From positions 1 to 64,000 of the forward strand of contig CAXXHY010000018.1 of assembly GCA_963667575.2 (NCBI GenBank): a stretch of 64,000 bases of DNA, in the 5' to 3' direction. Of this stretch, positions 54,491-63,153 are shown piece after piece (the stretch's first letter is position 1; the number at the start of each line of letters is the position of its first letter). This DNA is from G963665495 sp963667575. GTDB taxonomy: Bacteria; Desulfobacterota; Desulfovibrionia; Desulfovibrionales; Desulfovibrionaceae. A model generated the notes under the pieces. That model was not told where the DNA came from and ran no database searches. It was given only the letters and a program-made list of their open reading frames with translations. Both the position numbers and the translations under genes were made by a program.

Positions 54491-55474
54491 GTGCCTGGTG
54501 CTTTGAATGTCATTTTCAGTATTGATGTAGAAGAAGAGGGTTTGTTTCGGGGAACCTACGAACAAACCCCTACTTCGCTCTCCAACCTCCCCCTCCTTTC
54601 GCGCCTCGAAAAGCTGACTGCAGGTCACGGGATTCCGTTGACCCTGCTCTGCGATTACCCGGTACTGAAAGATCCCGCGGCTCAGGATCTGCTGCTGGGG
54701 ATGCGGGAACGCGGGTCGGCTCTTGGATTGCATATGCATCACTGGAATACGCCGCCTTTACAGGATGCATCCATCAAGCAGCCGGTTCCATCCATACGCA
54801 TGAGCCAGGAACTGCTGGGGGATAAACTCGACACTCTGCTCGAGGCGTATGCGCCCTTTCGCACTCCGGATCCCATATGCTTCCGTATGGGACGCTGGGA
54901 TTTCAGTCCTCCTTTAAGGGAGGCCCTGATCGCCAGTGATATCCGTGTGGATAGCTCCATCACACCTTTGCGTCCGGTGGCCAGTCAGAAAGAGCATTTT
55001 CTCTGCGGAGTCGCGCCCTACTGGCTTTCCCCCCACCATAAAGGCATGCGCTCACTCCTGGAAATGCCCTTGACTCTGCACCCTTTTTCTCAACAATTTG
55101 CGCGGCTTATATATAAGATAGCCTGCAAGATGCCGGAAAAATCGGCCAGAAGTTTGCTTCGCTATTTCAGACTTATTTTTGTTGTGGGCGTTCAACCGGT
55201 CTGGTACCCCCTGCAGTCCATGAAATGGGCTTCCATGTTTCATGTGAAACAGAAAGAATCTTTTCTGGTCATGTTCATGCACTCATCGGAATTGCTTCCT
55301 GGAGCCAATCCCGGACTTCCTACCCAGGCCAGTGTCGATAACGTATTGCAAAAAATTGATGCTTATCTGAGCTGGCTCGGATCCTATACGCAGATAAGAG
55401 GGACCACTTTCCCTCAAGCCTACGACATGCTGACCAAATCGCACAGTTCCGCCACCAATCACCAAACCGCCTGA
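54491..55474 (+). CDS. Polysaccharide-deacetylase-like protein
   Basis: 327 residues from GTG. FSIDVEEEGLFRG holds the Asp of carbohydrate esterase family 4, GSALGLHMHHWNTPP the metal His pair; PICFRMGRWDFSPPL follows. Related to WalW-type proteins. A parS-like 16-mer lies inside the gene (55236-55251). Next gene begins 4 bases after the stop. Confidence 0.75.
   Translation: MPGALNVIFSIDVEEEGLFRGTYEQTPTSLSNLPLLSRLEKLTAGHGIPLTLLCDYPVLKDPAAQDLLLGMRERGSALGLHMHHWNTPPLQDASIKQPVPSIRMSQELLGDKLDTLLEAYAPFRTPDPICFRMGRWDFSPPLREALIASDIRVDSSITPLRPVASQKEHFLCGVAPYWLSPHHKGMRSLLEMPLTLHPFSQQFARLIYKIACKMPEKSARSLLRYFRLIFVVGVQPVWYPLQSMKWASMFHVKQKESFLVMFMHSSELLPGANPGLPTQASVDNVLQKIDAYLSWLGSYTQIRGTTFPQAYDMLTKSHSSATNHQTA
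55236..55251 (+). promoter_or_regulatory. parS-like site inside the deacetylase gene
   Basis: TGTTTCATGTGAAACA differs from the canonical parS TGTTTCACGTGAAACA at one position and is the exact reverse complement of the site at 61660. It encodes codons of MFHVKQ in the deacetylase, so it has two functions if bound by ParB. Confidence 0.65.
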
Positions 55475-55478
55475 TGCC

Positions 55479-56537
55479 ATGAAAATTGTTCTATTGCTTG
55501 AAGATCTTCTTTTAGGCGGAACGCAGACTCAGGCACTCCAACTGTCTCACGGTTTTATCCAGTCCGGACACTCTGCGGCCTTGTGGACCCTGACCTCGGG
55601 AGATCAACTCGCAGACGTTGCCCATCAAAGGAATATTCCGGTCAAGATTCTGGGAAAAAAGAAATCAGTGACGCCCGCCGTCCTGTTGCGCCTGGCTAAA
55701 GAACTACGTACGGCCAAACCGGATATACTGCTCCTGCTGACCGTCCTTCCCAATATCTGGGGAAGAATAGTTGGGAAACTTTGCTTTCAACCGATGATCA
55801 TCGGCGCTTGCAGAGGTGGTGGCGCTCCTTTCCGACAGCACGAAAAATTTCTCTGGCCTTTGGCCAGACACGTCATCTGCAATACGCGTGCATTGCAAAA
55901 TGTCTTGCACTCGCAGCTCCGGGTTCCTTTGGAGCGAACCAGCGTCATCTATAATGGCATTGATACGGATCTGTTTCATCCCTCTGAAACGCACCCCGAA
56001 CACCCCACCGTGCTTCATGTGGGACGGCTTGTTCCGGACAAAAATCAGGACATGCTGGTCAGGGCTTTCGCTCAGACGCTAAAATCCGTACCTAACGCCA
56101 GATTGATCATTGTAGGTGACGGTCCCAGACATGATGCGCTGCATGACCTTGCACGGGAAATCATCCCAGCCGATTCTTTTTCCTTTGTTCCGGGCACTAC
56201 AAATATTGCCCCTTTGTATAAACAAGGCACTGTTTTTGCCATTTCTTCCGCCAGAGAAGGTTTGCCCAATGTCGTACTGGAGGCCATGTCATCAGGACTG
56301 CCTGTAGTCGGTACGGCAGTAGGCGGAATTCCCGAGCTTGTTGCAAACAACAAAACCGGTTACCTCGTTCCCCCCGATGCTCTTTCCCAATTTTCTGAAA
56401 AACTTGCTTTTCTCTTACAACATACTGACACCGCACAGGCTTTTGGCATTACCGGACGACATCATATTCAAAACAACTTTTCATTATCTTCCTCTCTAAA
56501 CGCCCATTTATCCCTTTTTTCCTCTTTTCTTGCCTAA
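55479..56537 (+). CDS. Family 4 glycosyltransferase
   Basis: 352 residues, GT-B fold: LLEDLLLGGTQTQALQLSHGF at the start and VGRLVPDKNQDMLVRAF, GDGPRHDALHDLA and the donor-binding SSAREGLPNVVLEAMSSGLPVVGTAVGGIPELV. Acts in surface-polysaccharide assembly with the two preceding genes. Confidence 0.9.
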   Translation: MKIVLLLEDLLLGGTQTQALQLSHGFIQSGHSAALWTLTSGDQLADVAHQRNIPVKILGKKKSVTPAVLLRLAKELRTAKPDILLLLTVLPNIWGRIVGKLCFQPMIIGACRGGGAPFRQHEKFLWPLARHVICNTRALQNVLHSQLRVPLERTSVIYNGIDTDLFHPSETHPEHPTVLHVGRLVPDKNQDMLVRAFAQTLKSVPNARLIIVGDGPRHDALHDLAREIIPADSFSFVPGTTNIAPLYKQGTVFAISSAREGLPNVVLEAMSSGLPVVGTAVGGIPELVANNKTGYLVPPDALSQFSEKLAFLLQHTDTAQAFGITGRHHIQNNFSLSSSLNAHLSLFSSFLA

Positions 56538-56622
56538 TAGGCATTGATTTTTCACTGCATTTTATTAAAGTAAGCCAGATTCTAAAGGCTGCTTTCTTGC
56601 AATAGTCTTACCTTTGTTTAGA

Positions 56623-56650
56623 TTGACACTTTGTTGAAATTTGATCTAAA
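56623..56650 (+). promoter_or_regulatory. Promoter ahead of the orphan gene and parA
   Basis: TTGACA, 16-base spacer, TCTAAA, about 58 bases before ATG 56708. TTTAGAT and ATCTAAA form an inverted repeat that overlaps both promoter boxes. Confidence 0.45.
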
Positions 56651-56707
56651 TGACGTTTACTTGGAACGTAAAGCATTATTTCTAATTCACGAAAGTCAGA
56701 GGAAGGA

Positions 56708-56995
56708 ATGAATACCAAGCAGACGAAGTACAAACTTCAGGACCTTTATGACCAGATTCATGAAAATGTGCATCAAGGAGAACTCCCTTCGGAAGAAGAT
56801 GTACGTGCTTTTATTCGCCTTTTTGAGCACTTCATAACCCAGGTTGACTTTGAAATGACTGCCGAATGTGAAGATTTCCTGCATATGTCCAAGCAACTGC
56901 TCCACGCTGTAAAAAAGAACAACCTCAGCGACGCGATTCAGCTTGTTGATTCACTCAACGACGCAAAATCCTATTGCCATGACAATCTTCGCTGA
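56708..56995 (+). CDS. Small protein of unknown function upstream of parA
   Basis: 95 residues, acidic, helical (FIRLFEHFITQVDFEMTAECEDFLHMSKQLL). GAGGAAGGA is a strong ribosome site. Ends 12 bases before a parS-like site and 54 before parA. Not recognised; position suggests co-expression with parA. Confidence 0.65.
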   Translation: MNTKQTKYKLQDLYDQIHENVHQGELPSEEDVRAFIRLFEHFITQVDFEMTAECEDFLHMSKQLLHAVKKNNLSDAIQLVDSLNDAKSYCHDNLR

Positions 56996-57007
56996 CAATC
57001 TTGAAAC

Positions 57008-57023
57008 TGTTTCACGGGAAACA
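57008..57023 (+). promoter_or_regulatory. parS-like site upstream of parA
   Basis: TGTTTCACGGGAAACA matches the parS consensus at 15 of 16 positions, 27 bases before parA. Confidence 0.8.
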
Positions 57024-57049
57024 TTCGAGTTTAACCAAAGAGGATAGCG

Positions 57050-57829
57050 ATGCTTATGGGAAGATCAATCGTGGTTGCCAACCAAAAAGGTGGCGTGGGT
57101 AAAACCACTACTGCCATCAACCTTGCGGCCTCATTGGCGGTAATGGAAAAGCGCGTGTTATTGGTGGATTGTGATCCTCAGGCCAACGCGACCAGTGGAA
57201 TCGGCCTTGACGTCATCGAAGGCAACAATTCACTCTACTCCGTGTTTTTTACACCGGACCTGGTTGAAAACGCCATTTACAAAACCACATCCCCTTTCGT
57301 CAGTGTGTTGCCATCAACCAAGGACCTGGTTGGTTGTGAAGTCGAGCTGGTGGACAAAATGGCTCGTGAATTTTATTTGTCGGATGTAATCAAACCCGTA
57401 GACAAGCAGTTTGATTACATCATTTTCGACTGTCCGCCCTCTCTGGGAATGTTGACGCTCAATGCCTTGTGCGCCGCCAGCGAACTGCTGATTCCTCTTC
57501 AGTGCGAATATTTTGCTTTGGAAGGTATCGTCAACCTGCTGCAAACGTATGAGCAGGTTAAAAAGCGGTTGAATCCCAAACTTAATCTTCTGGGCGTGTT
57601 GCTGACCATGTATGATGTCAGAAACAAATTGTCCAAACAGGTGAAAAACGAAGTCCGGAAATGCTTCCCGGACTTGCTTTTCGAATCCATTATTCCCAGA
57701 AATGTCAGGTTGTCAGAAGCGCCGAGCTTCGGCAAGACCATCATAAAGTACGACATCAAATCCAAAGGGGCGGAAGCCTACCTTGCCCTGGCCAAGGAAG
57801 TGGTTCTTCGTAAACCCAAAGTGCACTGA
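57050..57829 (+). CDS. parA: Chromosome partitioning ATPase ParA (Soj)
   Basis: 259 residues: deviant Walker A KGGVGKTTT at 13-21, DCDPQANATSGIG, and FDCPPSLGMLTLNAL. Moves the ParB-parS complex during segregation. AGAGGA precedes the ATG. Followed by a minus-strand gene that separates it from parB. Confidence 0.94.
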   Translation: MLMGRSIVVANQKGGVGKTTTAINLAASLAVMEKRVLLVDCDPQANATSGIGLDVIEGNNSLYSVFFTPDLVENAIYKTTSPFVSVLPSTKDLVGCEVELVDKMAREFYLSDVIKPVDKQFDYIIFDCPPSLGMLTLNALCAASELLIPLQCEYFALEGIVNLLQTYEQVKKRLNPKLNLLGVLLTMYDVRNKLSKQVKNEVRKCFPDLLFESIIPRNVRLSEAPSFGKTIIKYDIKSKGAEAYLALAKEVVLRKPKVH

Positions 57830-57892
57830 TTGTTATAACAAACATCATGCAGCAAAAAATTTTACCGGTTCAATAAAGATGACATCCTGATG

Positions 57893-58306
57893 TTATTCAT
57901 CAAGCGTACAGGCTTTGCATTCGGTTTTTATACAATCCTTGAAATGACGCTTGATGATAATTGAATGGCAATTAAGGCAGGAGAAGCGAGCCAGTCCACC
58001 GAGATTGGCTGCAATCAGCTTGAATTTTCTCGGATTGTCATGAACCCAGTCAGCGGTTTCTGCTCCACAATGAGCACAGCATACTTCGGCGTTCGGAGGA
58101 TATTTGAAATCCCAATATTCCTGTAGGAGTTCCCAGTCGGCCATAGGTTCTTTTGGTTCGTTTTGCGCCGCTACTTTTCCCAATTGGGTTAATTGTTTCA
58201 TTACGACTTCAGAAACATCTTTCCAAACTTCCGGAGAGATCATGACACCATACATTTCGCCAGTCGCCGTATATAACAATTGGATTCCTTCCGGGTTTTC
58301 TTGCAT
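57893..58306 (-). CDS. Zinc-ribbon protein of unknown function between parA and parB
   Basis: 137 residues from ATG 58306 (AAGGAG upstream). Cysteines in CCAHCGAETADWVHD, FSCLNCHS and CIKTECKACTLDE suggest two metal knuckles. N-terminal half is alpha-helical. Not recognised. Divergent from parB with an inverted repeat in between. Confidence 0.65.
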   Translation of the reverse strand: MQENPEGIQLLYTATGEMYGVMISPEVWKDVSEVVMKQLTQLGKVAAQNEPKEPMADWELLQEYWDFKYPPNAEVCCAHCGAETADWVHDNPRKFKLIAANLGGLARFSCLNCHSIIIKRHFKDCIKTECKACTLDE

Positions 58307-58331
58307 TGTATTCTCCTTTTTTAACAAGACT

Positions 58332-58353
58332 ACAGTTTGTCATTAGAAACTGT
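58332..58353. repeat. Inverted repeat between the zinc-ribbon gene and parB
   Basis: ACAGTTT, 8 bases, AAACTGT. Lies in the divergent promoter region; could be an operator. Confidence 0.55.
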
Positions 58354-58389
58354 CAATTTTCATTGTCATAGCGTACAAGGAGGCTCCAT

Positions 58390-59325
58390 ATGGCCATGGC
58401 GCAACGCGGATTAGGCAAGGGTTTGGACGCACTACTCAAATCTTCCAGTTCCTTGGATTCGGATGATTCCGGTAAGGATCATGTTACGGAAATCCCTCTG
58501 AATTCTATCACAGCCAGTCAATTCCAACCTCGCAGAGATTTCGCCGATCAACATCTGGACGAACTCGCTGCTTCCATCAAGGAACAGGGCGTGCTGCAAC
58601 CCATTTTGGTACGGCACATTGCCGGCAGTGCCCATTCCTACGAACTCATAGCTGGTGAAAGACGCTGGCGTGCGTCCAAGAAGGCTGGAAAAACCACTAT
58701 CCCCGCCCTTGTCAAAACACTTTCCGATGAAGAATCCATGCTCATCACCATCGTGGAAAACCTGCAGCGTGAAGACCTCAACGCCATGGACGAAGCTCAG
58801 GGCTTGTATCAATTGCAACAGCATCTGAAGCTGAGCCAGGAGGAACTGGCCAAGAAAATCGGCAAAAGCAGACCTGCAATAGCCAACAGCCTGCGTCTGT
58901 TGCAGTTGCCGGAAATGATCAAGGACCAGATACGCTCCAATAAGATCACTGCCGGCCATGCCCGGGCCCTGCTCTCCATCAGCGATGGCGATGTGCAGCA
59001 GCAGCTCCACAAACGGATTGTCGAACATGAAATGTCCGTGCGGGAAGCGGAAAACCAGGCTTCTTACTGGAAGATCCATGGTGTATTGCCCGAGATGGAC
59101 GGCATGCCAGCAAAAGCTCAGAAAGCACCACGCCCTGCCTCTAAAAAAGCTCCGGAATTTACGCCTTTGCAAAAACAGATGTCAAAGTTTTTTGAAACAA
59201 AAGTAGCATTGCGCGGTGATCGCTCCAAAGGACAAATTGTTCTGGCCTTCAACTCCGAAGATCAACTCATGCAATTGCTCGAACGTCTTGGTGGCAAGGA
59301 TTTCACCGACTCTTTCACCCAGTAG
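58390..59325 (+). CDS. parB: Chromosome partitioning protein ParB
   Basis: 311 residues. RGLGKGLDALL at the N-terminus, CTP-binding motif GERRWRAS (89-96), ENLQREDLNAMDEA, and the helix-turn-helix QEELAKKIGKSRPAIANSLRLLQLP that reads parS. C-terminal dimer region QIVLAFNSEDQLMQLLERLG. Loads onto the parS sites and slides as a CTP clamp. Confidence 0.95.
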   Translation: MAMAQRGLGKGLDALLKSSSSLDSDDSGKDHVTEIPLNSITASQFQPRRDFADQHLDELAASIKEQGVLQPILVRHIAGSAHSYELIAGERRWRASKKAGKTTIPALVKTLSDEESMLITIVENLQREDLNAMDEAQGLYQLQQHLKLSQEELAKKIGKSRPAIANSLRLLQLPEMIKDQIRSNKITAGHARALLSISDGDVQQQLHKRIVEHEMSVREAENQASYWKIHGVLPEMDGMPAKAQKAPRPASKKAPEFTPLQKQMSKFFETKVALRGDRSKGQIVLAFNSEDQLMQLLERLGGKDFTDSFTQ

Positions 59326-59345
59326 ACGATCAGGAGACACTCGGG

Positions 59346-60374
59346 ATGGGCAATCTGTTCACTAAAACCGACCTGCAAGACAGCCTCAAATCTTTCTCAG
59401 GTACCACAGTCGGCATTATCGGTGATATCATGCTGGACTGTTTTATCTATGGTACGGTTGACCGGATTTCTCCGGAGGCTCCTGTGCCCATTGTCGAAGT
59501 CACCAACGAAAGCCTCGCCCTCGGCGGTGCCGCCAATGTCGCCAACAATGTCGTATCCCTGGGTGGTAAACCCATCTTCATCAGTGTTTCAGGCCAGGAC
59601 AGCACCGCATTGCAGATAGAGCAATTGCTCAAATCCAGTCATATCAGCTACCATTTGATAAAAGATCCGACGCGACCATCCACACTGAAAACGCGGGTAA
59701 TCGGACAGCATCAACAAATCGTCAGATTTGACAGAGAAATGACCGCTCCTTTTTCCGATAGCGTACGGCAGCAATGTTTTCATGCCATCGAACAAAACAT
59801 GTCCCACTGTGATTGCATTATTCTTTCCGACTATGCCAAGGGCATGATTGACCCGGATTTCATGGCTGCGCTCCGCTCTTTCTGCAAGAACAAACAGGTC
59901 AAATTACTTGTAGACCCCAAGCCTGCCAACATAGATTTGTTTAAAAAATCTTTCCTGCTGACCCCAAATGCCAAAGAAGCCGGACAAGCCGTGGGTATGG
60001 GGACACCAAAAACACAGCAGGAAATCATTCGTGTAGGCAAAGCGGTCCTGAACAAATACCCTACTGACAATCTGCTCATAACGCTTGGAGCCCAGGGAAT
60101 GGCCCTGTTTTGCAGCAACGGTCAGATCCTGCACATTCCAACCATGGCGCAAAACGTATTCGATGTGACCGGTGCGGGAGATACGGTTGTGGGTACCCTG
60201 GGATTGGGGTTGGCCGCGGGCTCTTCGCTTCTGGCTTCCTGCGTGCTGGCAAATTATGCGGCCGGGTTGGTCACAGGCAAACTGGGAACAGCCTGTGTCA
60301 CTCCTGATGAAATGGCCTCGGAATTACTGAAATCTCCCCTGCCCTCCATCTCGGAATGGAACAACGGTGACTGA
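59346..60374 (+). CDS. rfaE1: D-glycero-beta-D-manno-heptose-7-phosphate kinase
   Basis: 342 residues of the PfkB family: GDIMLDCFIYGTVDRISPEAPVP and the ATP site VTGAGDTVVGTLGLGLA. Phosphorylates heptose 7-phosphate for LPS core heptose, and shows an outer membrane with heptose. Lacks the cytidylyltransferase half of HldE. AGGAGA precedes ATG. Overlaps the next gene's GTG start. Confidence 0.92.
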   Translation: MGNLFTKTDLQDSLKSFSGTTVGIIGDIMLDCFIYGTVDRISPEAPVPIVEVTNESLALGGAANVANNVVSLGGKPIFISVSGQDSTALQIEQLLKSSHISYHLIKDPTRPSTLKTRVIGQHQQIVRFDREMTAPFSDSVRQQCFHAIEQNMSHCDCIILSDYAKGMIDPDFMAALRSFCKNKQVKLLVDPKPANIDLFKKSFLLTPNAKEAGQAVGMGTPKTQQEIIRVGKAVLNKYPTDNLLITLGAQGMALFCSNGQILHIPTMAQNVFDVTGAGDTVVGTLGLGLAAGSSLLASCVLANYAAGLVTGKLGTACVTPDEMASELLKSPLPSISEWNNGD

Positions 60375-60375
60375 C

Positions 60376-61659
60376 ATGCAAAATGATACGGCATACGATC
60401 TTCAGGCCAATCGCCTCAAAAAGCTCATTGCCGCCAATCAGGCCCTTGCACAGGTCGAATCATTGTCCGAACTTCTACCTGTTCTTCTGGAATTCGCACG
60501 CGATGTGACCCAGGCGATCGGGGCATCCATTCTTTTGTACAAGCCGGAAAGCAATACCCTGGAATTCACCCTGGCCATAAATGAAGTCCAGGGAGCTGCG
60601 GAAGAGATAATAAGCAAAAAATTCGAGCTTGCCGTTGGCGAAGGAATCGCCGGTCATGTGGCCAAGACCAGGGAATCGCTGCTTGTTGCGGACACCCAGG
60701 AAGACAAGCGTTTTTCGCGCAAAGTTGATAATGATACGGGTTTTATGACTCGCAGCATAGTTTGCTCCCCTATCGTGTATCAAGACGAATTGCTCGGTGT
60801 CGTACAGGTTGTAAACGCCAAGAGTAAAACCAACTTTGATTCATCTGATCTGGATATTCTGGAAAGCTTTTCCCATTTGGCCGCTGTAGCCATGGTACGC
60901 TCGCGGCTACTGGAACTGCGTATTCATCAGGAGCGGATGCAGGCGCAAATGGACGCTGCCACAAGAATCCAGGAAACGTTTTTTCCAAAAGTCCCTGAAC
61001 TGGATGCCGAGACCGATATTTTCGCCATCACCAAGCCCGCTATTTTCGTGGGTGGCGACGTATATGACATTATCCGTATTTCAGATGATCTTCTTTTCGT
61101 ATGTGTAGCCGATGTCTCAGGCAAGGGTCTTCCTGCTGCTCTGGTTGGCGCCACTCTTTGGACAAAACTGCGTTCACTATCGGTTAAGTTTGATAAACCT
61201 TCTGAAATGCTGCATGCCCTGAACAAGGAAATGTACGAAGTATTATCGCAGAGGCTCTTCGTAACCTGTGTTCTGGCTTATTACCATCTGCCTACCGGCC
61301 GTATTACATTATCTTTGGCAGGCCACCCTGCCCCACTGTATATCACTGCCGATGGCGTCCGTTTTCTGGATACTCTGGAAGGAATGCCCGTAGGTGTGGA
61401 CCCAGATCAAAACTATTCCGAACTTGAACTGACCATCAATCCTGGTGAATCCATCATCATGTTCTCTGATGGAGTTGTCGAAGCCAGAAACAAGGATCGG
61501 GAATTTTATGGCGAAGAGCGGGTCGTGGATTTTTTAAACAAACAGTCCGCACCCTCTTATGGCAAAGCCTTGCTTCATGAGATTGATGTGTGGCAACAGG
61601 ATACACAGGCCAATGACGACCTGACTATTCTGGAAATCTGGCGCAATAATAAATCTTAA
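60376..61659 (+). CDS. GAF-domain SpoIIE/RsbU-type phosphatase
   Basis: 427 residues: GAF domain (about 20-170: LPVLLEFARDVTQAIGASIL, VGEGIAGHVAKTRESLLVADTQED, FDSSDLDILESFSHLAAVAM), a linker helix ERMQAQMDAATRIQETFFP, and a PP2C-type phosphatase with IFVGGDVYDII, VCVADVSGKGLPAAL, FSDGVVEAR and NDDLTILEI. Expected to dephosphorylate the STAS protein encoded next. GTG 60367 is an alternative start that overlaps the heptose kinase. Confidence 0.9.
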   Translation: MQNDTAYDLQANRLKKLIAANQALAQVESLSELLPVLLEFARDVTQAIGASILLYKPESNTLEFTLAINEVQGAAEEIISKKFELAVGEGIAGHVAKTRESLLVADTQEDKRFSRKVDNDTGFMTRSIVCSPIVYQDELLGVVQVVNAKSKTNFDSSDLDILESFSHLAAVAMVRSRLLELRIHQERMQAQMDAATRIQETFFPKVPELDAETDIFAITKPAIFVGGDVYDIIRISDDLLFVCVADVSGKGLPAALVGATLWTKLRSLSVKFDKPSEMLHALNKEMYEVLSQRLFVTCVLAYYHLPTGRITLSLAGHPAPLYITADGVRFLDTLEGMPVGVDPDQNYSELELTINPGESIIMFSDGVVEARNKDREFYGEERVVDFLNKQSAPSYGKALLHEIDVWQQDTQANDDLTILEIWRNNKS

Positions 61660-61675
61660 TGTTTCACATGAAACA
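61660..61675 (+). promoter_or_regulatory. parS-like site directly after the phosphatase stop codon
   Basis: TGTTTCACATGAAACA matches parS at 15 of 16 positions and begins on the base after the TAA of the phosphatase. Confidence 0.75.
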
Positions 61676-61780
61676 TTTCAGGTAGGACAAACCCGGTCCA
61701 GGCCCAAAACAGCTTTTAAATCTTGAAAAAATGGGATAAGTTAGATCAACTTGTCTATTTCACAGAGAAAGGGGTTGAAG

Positions 61781-62098
61781 ATGAGCTCGGAAAAGTCTCA
61801 GGAAATGTGGTCTATAAAAGTGGATAAGGACGGTATCGTCAGAATGGCTGGTGAAATCGATTATACCGTAACACCGAAAATTCGCAGCGGTCTGCTCAAT
61901 TACATCGACAAGACCGAGGGCCCCATGCAGATGGACCTGAGCAATTTGAAATATCTGGACAGCTCTGGATTGGCGGTATTTATAGAAATCCGCAGGCATC
62001 TTGTGGAAAAAGGCCGGACACTCAATATCCTGGCCGTGACGCCGGAAGTCAAAAAAATATTCAAGCTGACCCAGGTGGATAAACTTTTTGGATTCTGA
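61781..62098 (+). CDS. STAS-domain anti-sigma factor antagonist
   Basis: 105 residues. The phosphorylatable serine is in YLDSSGLAVFIEI (DSSG at 60-63). Together with the upstream phosphatase it forms part of a partner-switching pathway; no anti-sigma kinase is next to it. ATG 61781 has AGGGG upstream. Confidence 0.88.
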   Translation: MSSEKSQEMWSIKVDKDGIVRMAGEIDYTVTPKIRSGLLNYIDKTEGPMQMDLSNLKYLDSSGLAVFIEIRRHLVEKGRTLNILAVTPEVKKIFKLTQVDKLFGF

Positions 62099-62137
62099 TC
62101 CTACCGCCCAGACATCTTTTTGAAGCAAAAAAATACC

Positions 62138-62320
62138 ATGCAAAGATCGCCACTGTTTTTTTTCCTGAGCATCGCAGTGTTTGCCTATATTCTTGCTCCA
62201 AGATGTGTTTATTTCATCTACGGAAAAGTGACCTCCGAAGCACAGACATTGATCATCACCCTGCTGACAACGCTGGTCATCTTTTTTCTTGGCATGATGC
62301 TACGCAAGCGTTCGCGCTAA
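62138..62320 (+). CDS. Small two-helix membrane protein
   Basis: 60 residues: two hydrophobic stretches (FFFLSIAVFAYILAP and TLIITLLTTLVIFFLGMML) with a basic C-terminus (RKRSR). Not recognised. Weak ribosome site; downstream of the STAS gene on the same strand. Confidence 0.5.
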   Translation: MQRSPLFFFLSIAVFAYILAPRCVYFIYGKVTSEAQTLIITLLTTLVIFFLGMMLRKRSR

Positions 62321-62344
62321 CTTTCCCGTTCTTCCATAAAAAAT

Positions 62345-62370
62345 CACCGGATGAGATCCCCCACCCGGTG
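62345..62370 (-). terminator. Terminator of the 25-residue peptide gene
   Basis: CACCGG and CCGGTG, loop of 14 bases, followed on the minus strand by ATTTTT. It lies 17 bases beyond the peptide's stop codon. Confidence 0.6.
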
Positions 62371-62386
62371 TTCAGTCCGATCGAAA

Positions 62387-62464
62387 TTACAGCTGCGTAA
62401 GATAGTAATAAAGAAGGCCCATATTGATAACAGCGGCCCAGGCTGCGAATAAGCGGATTGCCAT
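62387..62464 (-). CDS. 25-residue hydrophobic peptide
   Basis: ATG 62464 is preceded by GGAGGGAGACA, an excellent ribosome site. The peptide (MAIRLFAAWAAVINM, then GLLYYYLTQL) is one membrane-spanning helix with one Arg at the N-terminal side. A hairpin plus T run follows. Too short for ordinary gene finders; function unknown. Confidence 0.5.
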   Translation of the reverse strand: MAIRLFAAWAAVINMGLLYYYLTQL

Positions 62465-62570
62465 TGTCTCCCTCCATGATCGATGCACAAATTTTTGACG
62501 AAAGCCGTACGTCTGAAAATTAAATAGCAGAGATTATGCCAGGATTTGTGATTGAAAGACTCAAAACCGT

Positions 62571-62954
62571 TTAATCGAGACGCAGAGCCTGCCTGATCTT
62601 GATCTCAAGTTCTCTCACGCCAAAGGGCTTCTTGATGTAGGCGGTCACGCCGGCCTGCACGGCTTCTATGATATTGTTTTCCATGCGTTCGGCAGTAACC
62701 ATGATGAATGGAACGGATGATATCCGGGAATCAGCGCGAAGGTGTTTCAAAAAGTCCAGACCAGTCATTTTGGGCATGTTCCAATCTGACAATATCAAAC
62801 CGACCTGCTCGTCCTTTACACGATTCAAGGCATCGACACCGTTTTCCGCCTCCACAAAGTCCTGAAAGCCAATGGCGACAAGCATACGCTTCAGGATCTG
62901 CCGTGTGACCCGAGCGTCATCTACGATAAGTACTTTAACGGTGCCGAAGTCCAT
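62571..62954 (-). CDS. CheY-like single-domain response regulator
   Basis: 127 residues. Asp57 in LILSDWNMP, acidic pair VDDARVTR, conserved Lys in AYIKKPFG. High similarity in style to chemotaxis CheY. No kinase adjacent. Confidence 0.9.
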   Translation of the reverse strand: MDFGTVKVLIVDDARVTRQILKRMLVAIGFQDFVEAENGVDALNRVKDEQVGLILSDWNMPKMTGLDFLKHLRADSRISSVPFIMVTAERMENNIIEAVQAGVTAYIKKPFGVRELEIKIRQALRLD

Positions 62955-63153
62955 AAAAAACCTCGTTTCGGGCAGAAATCAGGAACAAAACAAATCAAAA
63001 ACAAATTCATTTACAGATCAAAGAGGTGCGCAATCCTCAGAGTTACAAAAATTTAAAAGTCCGTACTATTGAATAAAATCCAGGGAAACAATAGAAATTA
63101 GGTTTCGACGTCAAATAATTGTCAACTTTTCATTCCAAGTGCAAGGTATAGTC

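Noticed and set aside
63100..63153. BirA operator before bioD
   Set aside because: ATTGTCAAC could be a half site, but no second half lies at the required distance.
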